Shown here: positions 1-6,964 of the stretch, in pieces
Numbering within the stretch: the stretch's first letter is position 1
Layout of the letters: each line of letters starts with the position of its first letter
Origin: an uncultured Collinsella sp.
Lineage (GTDB): Bacteria; Actinomycetota; Coriobacteriia; Coriobacteriales; Coriobacteriaceae
Direction: 5' to 3'
Assembly: GCA_905197385.1 (NCBI GenBank)
Contig: CAJJYO010000018.1
Location: forward strand, 1 to 13,370
Length of the DNA stretch: 13,370 bases
Program-made: the position numbers and the translations under genes
The notes under the pieces: model-generated
Database searches by the model: none
What the model was told of the DNA's origin: nothing
Seen by the model: the letters and a program-made list of their open reading frames with translations, nothing else

Positions 1-1761
1 GGCCTCGAGCGTCTCGACAAGCCCCGTGGACTCATCCACAATCTGCCCGTTCGGGAGGACTCCGCCGGGGCGGATGGCGTTGCGGTAGCGGATCTCCCAC
101 GGGGAGATGCCGACGAGGTCGGCCATCTGGTTCAGCAGCGTCTCCGTGCAGAAGCAGGTCTGCGTCACACCGAAGCCGCGGAACGCGCCCGCGGGTGGGT
201 TGTTCGTATAGTAGGCGTACCCCTCGATCTCGAAGTTTTCGTAGGCATAGGGACCGGCGGCGTGCGTGCAGGCGCGCTCGAGCACCGGGCCGCACAGCGA
301 CGCGTAGGCGCCGGTATCAAAGTTGATCTCGCAATCCAGGCCGGTAAAGTTGCCCTCGGCGTCGCAGCCCAGCGTAAAGGTGCCGTCCATGGCGTGGCGC
401 TTGGGATGGAACGCGAGCGACTCGGCACGCGTGAGCTTGCACTTCACGGGACGCTGGAACTTATATGCGGCGAGCGCGGCCAGATGCTGGATGGACACGT
501 CCTCCTTGCCGCCAAAGCCGCCGCCCACGAGCATGGTCTCGACGACCACGCGCTCGGGCTCGCTATCCCAGCCAAACATGTGGGCGCACTCTTTACGCGT
601 GTCGTAGGCGCCCTGGTCGGTCGACTGCACCTTGACGCCGTTCTTGTACGGGAAGGCGACGGCGCACTCGGGCTCCAAGAAAGCATGCTCGGTAAAGGGC
701 GTAGTAAAGCGCTGCGTCACGGTGAACGCGCTCTCCGCCAGCGCCTTGGCGGCGTCGCCACGCGTCACATGGCGGCTCTGGCACACGTTGTCCTTGAGCT
801 CCACCGTGTTGCCAAAGGCAAAGAAACTGTCATGCAGGCGCGGGGCGTCGGCGGCCTTGGCCTCGGCGATGTTGCGCACGGGCTCCAGCGGCTCGTAATC
901 GATCTTTACGAGCTTCTTGGCCTTCTCGAGCGTCGCCTCGTCCTCGGCAACCACCAGCGCGATGGCGTCGCCCACGCAGCGGGTGATATCGCCCTGGGCG
1001 ATCATGACGTCCCAGTCCTGGATAAGGTGGCCGACTTGGTTGACCGGCACGTCCTCGGCTCGCAGGATGCCCACCACACCGGGCAGGGCCTCGGCCTTGG
1101 AGGTGTCGATGGAGAGCACGCGGGCGCGCGGATACTTGGAGCGAACGGCGCTGGCATAGGTCAGGCCCGGCTGATCGAGCTCGTCGATGTCGTCGGGATA
1201 CTTGCCCTCGCCGAGCACCTTCTTGCGCACGTCGATACGGAAGGCGCGCTTGCCCACGCCGTAGTCATCGCCGCGCTCCAGATCCTCGTCGATCTGCTTT
1301 TCGCCACGGAGCACCGCAGCTGCCAGCGAGATGCCCTCGATAATCTTCTTGTAGCCGGTGCAACGGCAGACATTGCCGCGGATGGCGTACTTGATCTGCT
1401 CCTCGGTGGGCTCGGGGTCCTCGGCGATGAGCGCTGCACCCGCCATGACCATGCCGGGGATGCAAAAGCCGCACTGCACGGCGCCCACGGCGCCAAAGGC
1501 GTACACGAAGGCCTCGCGCACGTCCTCGGGCAGGCCCTCGACGGTCACGATGTTGCGACCGGCGGCAAGAGCAGTGGTCAGTACGCACGCCTTGACGGCC
1601 GCACCGTCCACGTGGATGGTGCAGGTACCGCACGCGCCCTCGGAGCAGCCGTCCTTGGCGGAGTGAATGTGCAGGTCGTCGCGCAGGTAGCGCAGCAGCG
1701 GTTTGTTTTGGGTCGTCGTGCGCTCGACGCCGTTAACGGTAAAAGTGAATTCCTGTGCCAT
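1..1761 (-). CDS. Selenium-dependent xanthine dehydrogenase-type molybdenum hydroxylase (3' end cut by window edge)
   Basis: This is the first 587 codons of a molybdenum hydroxylase; the frame is still open at the window edge, so the C-terminus is missing. The N-terminus is a plant-type [2Fe-2S] domain (Cys39, 44, 47, 59; KDGCSEGACGTC). A second [2Fe-2S] domain follows (Cys97, 100, 132, 134; QCGFC and RGNVCRCTGYKK). The molybdopterin-binding part begins near residue 175 with no FAD domain between, and shows GGGFGGKE at 413-420 and AFRGFG at 526-531. This fused Fe-S/Mo layout and the N-terminal sequence fit the family named selenium-dependent xanthine dehydrogenase, which interconverts hypoxanthine, xanthine and urate using a labile selenium on the molybdenum cofactor. 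I see no in-frame TGA, so selenocysteine is not implied. The ATG at 1761 follows AGAAGGGA and lies 12 nt after the ferredoxin stop. The exact substrate is not shown by sequence; a nicotinate-type or other hydroxylase is possible. Confidence 0.88.
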   Translation of the reverse strand, partial: MAQEFTFTVNGVERTTTQNKPLLRYLRDDLHIHSAKDGCSEGACGTCTIHVDGAAVKACVLTTALAAGRNIVTVEGLPEDVREAFVYAFGAVGAVQCGFCIPGMVMAGAALIAEDPEPTEEQIKYAIRGNVCRCTGYKKIIEGISLAAAVLRGEKQIDEDLERGDDYGVGKRAFRIDVRKKVLGEGKYPDDIDELDQPGLTYASAVRSKYPRARVLSIDTSKAEALPGVVGILRAEDVPVNQVGHLIQDWDVMIAQGDITRCVGDAIALVVAEDEATLEKAKKLVKIDYEPLEPVRNIAEAKAADAPRLHDSFFAFGNTVELKDNVCQSRHVTRGDAAKALAESAFTVTQRFTTPFTEHAFLEPECAVAFPYKNGVKVQSTDQGAYDTRKECAHMFGWDSEPERVVVETMLVGGGFGGKEDVSIQHLAALAAYKFQRPVKCKLTRAESLAFHPKRHAMDGTFTLGCDAEGNFTGLDCEINFDTGAYASLCGPVLERACTHAAGPYAYENFEIEGYAYYTNNPPAGAFRGFGVTQTCFCTETLLNQMADLVGISPWEIRYRNAIRPGGVLPNGQIVDESTGLVETLEA

Positions 1762-1773
1762 GGTGATTCCCTT

Positions 1774-2253
1774 CTACACGCCGGCGGCGATGCCGGTGCG
1801 GTCGTGGATAGCGCCATGCGGGCAGACGACGGCGCACATGCCACACGACAGGCAGTCCGCGCCGTCGATATGGGCGCAGTTGTCCTCGATGCGGATAGCG
1901 CCGGCGGGGCACTTTTTGGCGCACATGCCGCAACCGATGCAGCTCGTGTCGCAGATCTTGCGGGCAATGGCGCCCTTATCGGTGTTGTTGCAGCGCACCA
2001 GGATGTTCTGGTAGCCGGGAACGAAGGCAATCACGCGCTGCGGGCACGCCATGCCGCACAGGCCACAGCCCGTGCACTTGGAGCGGTCCACACGGGCGAC
2101 GCCGTCGACCAGCGCGATGGCACCGTGGGGGCAGGCCGTAACGCAAGCGCCACAGCCAATGCAGCCTTCGCTGCAGCGGGCGTCGCCGCCTGCGGAAGCA
2201 CAGCCGCTTCCGCAGGCAACGTAGGCCACGTGATGTTGAACGGATTTGGCCAT
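1774..2253 (-). CDS. RnfB-like soluble polyferredoxin with four [4Fe-4S] motifs
   Basis: The 159-aa product has four CxxCxxCxxxCP motifs: Cys31/34/37/41, 60/63/66/70, 105/108/111/115 and 134/137/140/144, so it can bind four [4Fe-4S] clusters. The stretch from residue 81 (YQNILVRCNNTDKGAI, then the third cluster) resembles the C-terminal polyferredoxin part of RnfB, the Fe-S subunit of the Rnf ferredoxin:NAD+ oxidoreductase. RnfB's N-terminal membrane helix is absent, so the protein should be cytoplasmic. Extra cysteines sit at 14, 18, 27, 88, 101 and 126. The gene starts 11 nt after the ygfK stop and ends 12 nt before the xanthine dehydrogenase start, so the three are surely co-transcribed. 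It is probably the electron carrier between the hydroxylase and YgfK; that role is inferred. E. coli's equivalent locus carries a different ferredoxin, YgfS. The ribosome site (GGCGAG) is weak and close to the ygfK stop, which suggests translational coupling. Confidence 0.9.
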   Translation of the reverse strand: MAKSVQHHVAYVACGSGCASAGGDARCSEGCIGCGACVTACPHGAIALVDGVARVDRSKCTGCGLCGMACPQRVIAFVPGYQNILVRCNNTDKGAIARKICDTSCIGCGMCAKKCPAGAIRIEDNCAHIDGADCLSCGMCAVVCPHGAIHDRTGIAAGV

Positions 2254-2264
2254 AAGAGACTCGC

Positions 2265-5264
2265 CTATTTCTTAAGAAGGTACGAATAGTTGTCGCGCAC
2301 GGCCCTGATGGTCAGGCGGACGGCCTCGGGCAGACCGGTGTTGACGGCATCGACCGAGACGGTGCGGACCGTGCCGGCGACGCGGACCTTAAAGTGGTCC
2401 TCGTCCACGGCCAGGAAGCCCTCGTTCTCGGAGTTCTCCATGTCCTGATCGCTCCAGAACAGGGTGAGCTTGTCCTTGTAGGGACGGCCCTCCTGGTAGG
2501 GGCAGAACACGGCGCAGTTGCCGCACTCGTTGCACATACCGTCGACATGGACGACCTGATGCTTGGCCAGGCCCGGCACCTTAACGGCCACGTTGGCGCG
2601 GTTGGGGCACACGTCGCAGCAGACCTCGCACACCGAGCCGCAGCCCAGGCAGCGGGTCTTGGTGCAGTTGCGCTTGTCGCGGCACAGCGACCCCTTGCGC
2701 TCGTAGCAGGTGCCCTCGCGGCCAGCCTGCTCGTTGCAATCGGCGTACTTGTTAAAGTCCACGCCGGCGATGGCACGGGCGACCTCGGCGGCGTCGGCAA
2801 TAGCCTCAACCACGGTGGCAGGACCGCGACGGCAGTCGCCCGCAGCCCAGACGCCCTCGACACCGGTGGAAGTGGCGGCAAGGCGACCGCGACGGTCGTG
2901 CTCGACGCCCGCGGCATCGTACAGGCTGGCGTCGATGCCCTCGCCCACGGCGCAGATCACCGTGGTGGCGGGAAGTTCCACGGTCTCGCCCGTGGCGACG
3001 GGGCTGCGACGGCCGCTTGCATCCGGCTCGCCGAGCTCCATAACATCGCAGGTCAGCACGGCGCCGTTGAGTGCCTTGGGCGCCAGCAGCTCGCAGAACT
3101 CAACGCCGTCGGCAAGAGCAAGATCGAGCTCTTCCTCGTCGGCGGGCATCTGCTTCTTGGTGCGGCGATACACCAGGCGCACGTTCTTCACACCAGCCAG
3201 GCGCTTAGCCACGCGGGCCGCGTCCATGGCGGTGTTGCCGGCGCCAATGACTACGACGTCCTCGCCCAGCTCGAGCTTCTCGCCCCTCTTGGCGGCCTCG
3301 AGGAACTCCAGCACGTCGAGCTCGGCGCCCTCGCCCAGGCCGGCGGAACCGGGCATCCAGGCACCAGTGGCCACGACCACGTCGGTGAAGCCCTGGGCCT
3401 TGAGCTCGTCGATGGACTCCACGCGGGCGTTGAGCTGCACCTTGGCGCCAAAGGCCAGGCAGAGCTCTGCGTCGTGGGAGATATCGTCGCTCGCAATGCG
3501 GAACTCAGGAATCACGTGACGGACCACGCCGCCGAGCGAATCGCGAGCCTCAAAGATGGTGACGGGCACGCCGGCGCGCGTCAGGAAGAACGCCGTCGCC
3601 AGGCCGGCCGGACCGCCGCCGATAACGGCAACGTTGCGCTCGCCGTCGTTTGCGATGGCCTGGGCGCGTAGCTTGGGCAGCACGGCGGTCATGGCCTCGC
3701 GGGCGGCCTTGAGCTTGCTGGCGCGGATCTGGGCGCCCTCGGGCTCGTAGAACGCACGCTCGCAGGCACGGCCGCAGGGATGCGGGCAGATGGTGCCGGT
3801 AATGAACGGCAGGGCGTTGCGCTCGATGATGATGTTGAGCGCGTCCTCGTAGCGGCCCTCGTCAACAGCCGCCAGATAGGCGGGAATATCCTGCTGGATG
3901 GGGCAGCTCGTGCGGCACGGCGTGGTAAAGCAGTCGGAAAGCGGGCTCTTGCCGGCGACCTTGCGGTCGGGCAGCGGGCGCAGCGGCTTCTTGTAGAGCG
4001 GGTTGGTGAGCGAGTCGGTCTGGATTGCGGTCACGGCCTCGAGCGAGACGCCCGCGAACGGCTTGCCATCCAGGTCGGTAAACTCGCCGGCCATCTGGCT
4101 AAAGCGCTCGTAGCCACCGGGCTTGAGCCCGTCGGTCGCCAGGGTAACGGGCCAAATGCCGGCATCGTACAGGGCGCGGATGTTGTAGACCGTGGCACCG
4201 CCGGAGTAGCTGATGCGCAGTTTGCCATCGAACTGCTCGGTAATGCGGCGGGCGGCCTCGATGGTCAGCGAGAACAGCGAACGGCCGGACATGTACATCT
4301 CGGTGGAGGGCAGCTCGTTTCTCGTCACGTCGACGGGGAACGTGTTGGTCAGCTTGACGCCGAACTCCAGGCCGCGCTCGGCGCACAGGGCAATCAGGCG
4401 CTCGAACATGGGCACGGCATCGGCCCACTGCAGGTCCTCGCGGAAGTGCGTGTCATCGAAGACGATGTAGTCAAAGCCCAGCTCGTTGAGGCGCTGACGT
4501 GCAAACTCATAGCCCAGCAGCGTGGGGTTGCACTTGATGTAGGTGTTGAGGCCCTTCTCGGTGATCAGATAGGTCGCGATGCGCTCGATCTCGGCCGGCG
4601 GGCAGCCGTGCAGGGTAGACTCGGTGATGGAGTTGGAGACGCGCGCCGGGATGGACTCGACAAACGCGGCGTCAACATGCTCAAACTTGTCCAGGTTAGC
4701 GAGCGCCCACGTGCGGCACTCATTCCAAACCTCGGAGCCGCTGGCGTCCTTCATGCCCTCGATGTAGGCGTCGACCTTGGGGCTCTTGATGCCCTCGAGG
4801 TCATAGCCCACGGACATGTTGAAGACAAAGCCGTCCGGGCTGCCCAGGCCGTACTCGCGAGCGATGAGGTGGCAGGCAAACCATGCCTTCACGTACTCGG
4901 CAAAGGCCTGCGGAACCTCGAGCTCGGTCGACCACTCGCAGTTGTAGCACTCGTCCTGCGCCACGATGCAGGGCTTGTTCACACACTTGGAGAGCTCCTC
5001 GCCGTCCATAACCTGAACGGTCTTGAGCTCAAAGAAGCGGGAACCGGCCACGTAGGATGCCACGATGTTCTGGGCAAGCTGCGTGTTGGGGCCGGCGGCC
5101 GGGCCAAACGGAGTCTCGATGCGCTCGTCAAAAATGGGAAGCGCGCCCTCCTGGTTGGTCGTGACCATCTTGCGCACGCCAAAGACGGCGCCCTGAGTCT
5201 TGTGCTCCTCGATGATCCAGTTCATCAGCTGCGAAAACGGGATCGGCCTCATGATGTCGCTCAT
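2265..5264 (-). CDS. ygfK: YgfK family Fe-S flavoprotein ('putative selenate reductase subunit')
   Basis: The 999-aa cytoplasmic oxidoreductase has three parts. Residues about 40-400 resemble a dihydroorotate-dehydrogenase-like barrel: TPFGPAAGPNTQ near 51-62, and ISYSGGATVYN near 351-361. Next comes a GltD-like module: cysteines 445, 450, 454, 493, 497, 501; an FAD Rossmann motif VIGGGPAG at 547-554; an NAD(P) motif VIGAGNTA near 672-679; and an FAD-contacting AAGD near 807-810. The C-terminus has a Cys-rich segment (843-886) and a clear CNECGNCAVFCP cluster (911, 914, 917, 921). E. coli YgfK is of similar size. The name 'selenate reductase' is historical; ygfK travels with purine and urate degradation genes, and reduction of a purine-derived ring is the better guess. 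I chose the ATG at 5264, which has GAGAGGAG just upstream; an in-frame start at 5387 would add 41 Arg-rich residues read through the hairpin spacer and is unlikely. Confidence 0.93.
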   Translation of the reverse strand: MSDIMRPIPFSQLMNWIIEEHKTQGAVFGVRKMVTTNQEGALPIFDERIETPFGPAAGPNTQLAQNIVASYVAGSRFFELKTVQVMDGEELSKCVNKPCIVAQDECYNCEWSTELEVPQAFAEYVKAWFACHLIAREYGLGSPDGFVFNMSVGYDLEGIKSPKVDAYIEGMKDASGSEVWNECRTWALANLDKFEHVDAAFVESIPARVSNSITESTLHGCPPAEIERIATYLITEKGLNTYIKCNPTLLGYEFARQRLNELGFDYIVFDDTHFREDLQWADAVPMFERLIALCAERGLEFGVKLTNTFPVDVTRNELPSTEMYMSGRSLFSLTIEAARRITEQFDGKLRISYSGGATVYNIRALYDAGIWPVTLATDGLKPGGYERFSQMAGEFTDLDGKPFAGVSLEAVTAIQTDSLTNPLYKKPLRPLPDRKVAGKSPLSDCFTTPCRTSCPIQQDIPAYLAAVDEGRYEDALNIIIERNALPFITGTICPHPCGRACERAFYEPEGAQIRASKLKAAREAMTAVLPKLRAQAIANDGERNVAVIGGGPAGLATAFFLTRAGVPVTIFEARDSLGGVVRHVIPEFRIASDDISHDAELCLAFGAKVQLNARVESIDELKAQGFTDVVVATGAWMPGSAGLGEGAELDVLEFLEAAKRGEKLELGEDVVVIGAGNTAMDAARVAKRLAGVKNVRLVYRRTKKQMPADEEELDLALADGVEFCELLAPKALNGAVLTCDVMELGEPDASGRRSPVATGETVELPATTVICAVGEGIDASLYDAAGVEHDRRGRLAATSTGVEGVWAAGDCRRGPATVVEAIADAAEVARAIAGVDFNKYADCNEQAGREGTCYERKGSLCRDKRNCTKTRCLGCGSVCEVCCDVCPNRANVAVKVPGLAKHQVVHVDGMCNECGNCAVFCPYQEGRPYKDKLTLFWSDQDMENSENEGFLAVDEDHFKVRVAGTVRTVSVDAVNTGLPEAVRLTIRAVRDNYSYLLKK

Positions 5265-5412
5265 AGTGAGCTCCTCTCTGTAACGCCCGGCGAGACCGCG
5301 CGGCGGGCGCAAATACGGTGTAGCGCTAGCACAGCGCCGGCGACCCCGCGGAGGTCGCCTATACGCGCGTCGGATGCGGCGAAACATCCGACGCGCGCGA
5401 ATCTACTTGTAA
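5265..5412 (-). other. Structured spacer between ssnA and ygfK with a 13-bp hairpin
   Basis: This 148-nt spacer holds no gene. Fifteen bases past the ssnA stop lies a perfect 13-bp stem, CGCGCGTCGGATG (5364-5376) with CATCCGACGCGCG (5385-5397), and an 8-nt loop. Two smaller inverted repeats follow towards ygfK: GGCGACC/GGTCGCC (5339-5345 and 5353-5359) and CGCCCG/CGGGCG (5284-5289 and 5304-5309). No T-run follows the main stem on either strand, so it is not a standard intrinsic terminator. It may be a processing or mRNA-stabilising element, a partial attenuator, or a palindromic repeat. The ygfK ribosome site GAGAGGAG lies at the ygfK-proximal end. I see no convincing promoter. Confidence 0.7.
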
Positions 5413-6768
5413 TTAGTAGGCGCGATCGTTGAGCGTGCTCCAGAGCTTCTTGGACTCGGCCATGGTCCACGCGTTGATCTTGTCCTCATCAATGCCAACG
5501 AACTCGCGATCCTTGTACAGGACGCGGCCGTTGATGATGGTGGTGCGGCAGTTTTTGCCCATCATGCCAAAGAGCATGTGGCCGTCGATGTTCTCCTCGC
5601 TCAACGGCGTAAAAGGCTTGTAGTCCATAACGATGACGTCGGCGGCAGCGCCGGCCTCGAGCACACCAAGCTTGCGATCGAAGTACTTGCTCGCCATCTT
5701 GGCATTGTTCTCGAACAGCATGGTCATGGCCTCGCACCAGCCCACGTTGGGCATAGCGGCGTTGTGGCGCTGAATGATCAGGAAGACCTTAAGGCTCTCG
5801 AGCATATCGTGAGTGTAGGCGTCGGTGCCCATGCACACGGGAATGCCGCGGCGGAAGAACTCGAGCACGGGGGCACAGCCCACGGCGTTGCCCATATTGG
5901 ATTCGGGGTTGTTGACGAGCCAGGTGCCGGACTCCTTGACGATGTCCATCTCGGCAGGTGTCACGTGGATGCAGTGGCCGAGCATGGTGTCGGGACCGAG
6001 CAGGTTGTGCTGCAGCAGGCGCTCGACGGGGCTGATGCCGCCGCGGTTGAGGCGGGAGTCCCACACGTCATTCATGCCCTCGCACACATGGATGTGGAAA
6101 CCGGTCAGGCCGTTGTTGGCCTCGGCCATCTTGTCCATGGTCTCGTCCGAAAGCGTAAAGGTGGCGTGACCGCCAAACATGGCGGCGATCATGTGGTTGT
6201 CGTTATCGCGACGCTCCTTGGCGGCCCACTGGGCAAACTCGGCGTTCTCGGCAATGGCCTGGTCGCATTTTTCCTGACCGCGGCGGTCGGAGACCTCGTA
6301 GCACAGGCACGAACGCATGCCCAGCTCCTGAGCGGCGTCCTTAATGGTAAAGAGGCTGCCCGGAATCTCGCAGAAGCTCGCATGGTGATCGAAGATCGTG
6401 GTGACGCCGTCGCGGATGGAATCCAGAATCGTGGCATAGGCGCTGGCCTTGGTACCGTCGAGCGTCAGGTTGTCGTCGATCTTCCACCACTGCTGCTCAA
6501 GATTCTCCAGGAAGTTGGTGGGGTTGCAGCCCTTAATGGCAAGGCCGCGGGCCAGACCCGAGTAGATGTGGGTGTGGACGTTGATGAGGCCGGGCATGAT
6601 GAGGTTGCCCTGGGCGTCGACGTACTCGGCATCCGGGTACTTGGCCTTGAGCTCGCGCTCGGGGCCCACTTCGACGATCGTATCTCCGTCAATGGCGACC
6701 GCACCGTTGGGAATGAACGGAGTCTGAGCGTTGCGGGTAAAGACGGAACCGTTAGCGACCAGAAGCAT
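5413..6768 (-). CDS. ssnA: SsnA family amidohydrolase
   Basis: The 451-aa protein belongs to the cytosine deaminase/chlorohydrolase-like amidohydrolases and matches SsnA, which is about 440 aa in E. coli and lies beside ygfK there too. Metal and catalytic residues are in place: HTH at 65-67, HIHVCEG at 225-231 (His227, Glu230), LGHCIH with His265, and GTDAYTHD with Asp316. The first 60 residues form the usual beta domain and MPGLINVHTH opens the barrel. These enzymes hydrolyse ring C-N bonds or deaminate heterocycles. In this locus it would act on a purine-ring product, possibly after YgfK; the true substrate is not shown by sequence. The start at 6768 has AAGGGAG five bases upstream; an ATG six codons earlier (6786) has no ribosome site. 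The older annotation 'selenium metabolism protein' comes from genomic co-occurrence. It lies 148 nt from ygfK across a structured spacer. Confidence 0.93.
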   Translation of the reverse strand: MLLVANGSVFTRNAQTPFIPNGAVAIDGDTIVEVGPERELKAKYPDAEYVDAQGNLIMPGLINVHTHIYSGLARGLAIKGCNPTNFLENLEQQWWKIDDNLTLDGTKASAYATILDSIRDGVTTIFDHHASFCEIPGSLFTIKDAAQELGMRSCLCYEVSDRRGQEKCDQAIAENAEFAQWAAKERRDNDNHMIAAMFGGHATFTLSDETMDKMAEANNGLTGFHIHVCEGMNDVWDSRLNRGGISPVERLLQHNLLGPDTMLGHCIHVTPAEMDIVKESGTWLVNNPESNMGNAVGCAPVLEFFRRGIPVCMGTDAYTHDMLESLKVFLIIQRHNAAMPNVGWCEAMTMLFENNAKMASKYFDRKLGVLEAGAAADVIVMDYKPFTPLSEENIDGHMLFGMMGKNCRTTIINGRVLYKDREFVGIDEDKINAWTMAESKKLWSTLNDRAY

Positions 6769-6964
6769 AAATGCTCCCTTCAACATCAGGGGCGGGGTTT
6801 GACACCTCTGACATGGCGGAAGTGCGAAGCGCCGGCCTACACCGGAAACGGGCCCTCTCCCGTCAACGCTTCACCAAAGGGACGAGCCCTTTGAAGTGCG
6901 GCTTGGCGCCGCATGGCGCCGGCGGACGAGGCGATGCGTCCGCCGGCGAATAGCACCGAATTGG
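6769..6964 (-). other. Structured spacer between the permease and ssnA with a 12-bp hairpin
   Basis: This 196-nt spacer has no credible gene. Sixteen bases past the permease stop is a perfect 12-bp stem, CGCCGGCGGACG (6917-6928) with CGTCCGCCGGCG (6937-6948), and an 8-nt loop. GGCGCC-GCAT-GGCGCC (6905-6920) overlaps it and could compete for pairing. Further hairpins are CAAAGGG/CCCTTTG (6875-6881 and 6887-6893, 5-nt loop) and ACGGG/CCCGT (6848-6852 and 6859-6863). None is followed by a T-run, so read-through into ssnA is likely. No riboswitch class was recognised. Confidence 0.68.

Noticed and set aside
1..1761. Selenocysteine-coding TGA or SECIS element in the hydroxylase
   Set aside because: The 587 visible codons contain no in-frame TGA; selenium in this family is a labile cofactor atom and not encoded.
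262..2289. Long plus-strand open frame (675 codons) opposite the hydroxylase and ferredoxin genes; similar ones at 2394-3671, 3780-5432, 5578-6894 and 6896-8398
   Set aside because: They are antisense shadows. The minus-strand genes rarely use TTA, CTA and TCA codons, which keeps one opposite frame open. The translations are low-complexity Ala/Gly/His/Leu/Val-rich with no motifs, and the frames cross gene boundaries.
5265..5387. N-terminal extension of ygfK by 41 residues
   Set aside because: The extension is Arg/Pro-rich sequence read from the hairpin spacer, with no family resemblance; the start at 5264 has a strong ribosome site.
5364..5397. Rho-independent terminator between ssnA and ygfK
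   Set aside because: The stem is strong, but no T-run follows it on either strand, so I list it as a structured spacer.
6769..6964. Purine or xanthine riboswitch in the spacer before ssnA
   Set aside because: Several hairpins are present, but no junction or conserved core of a purine or xanthine riboswitch could be recognised by eye.
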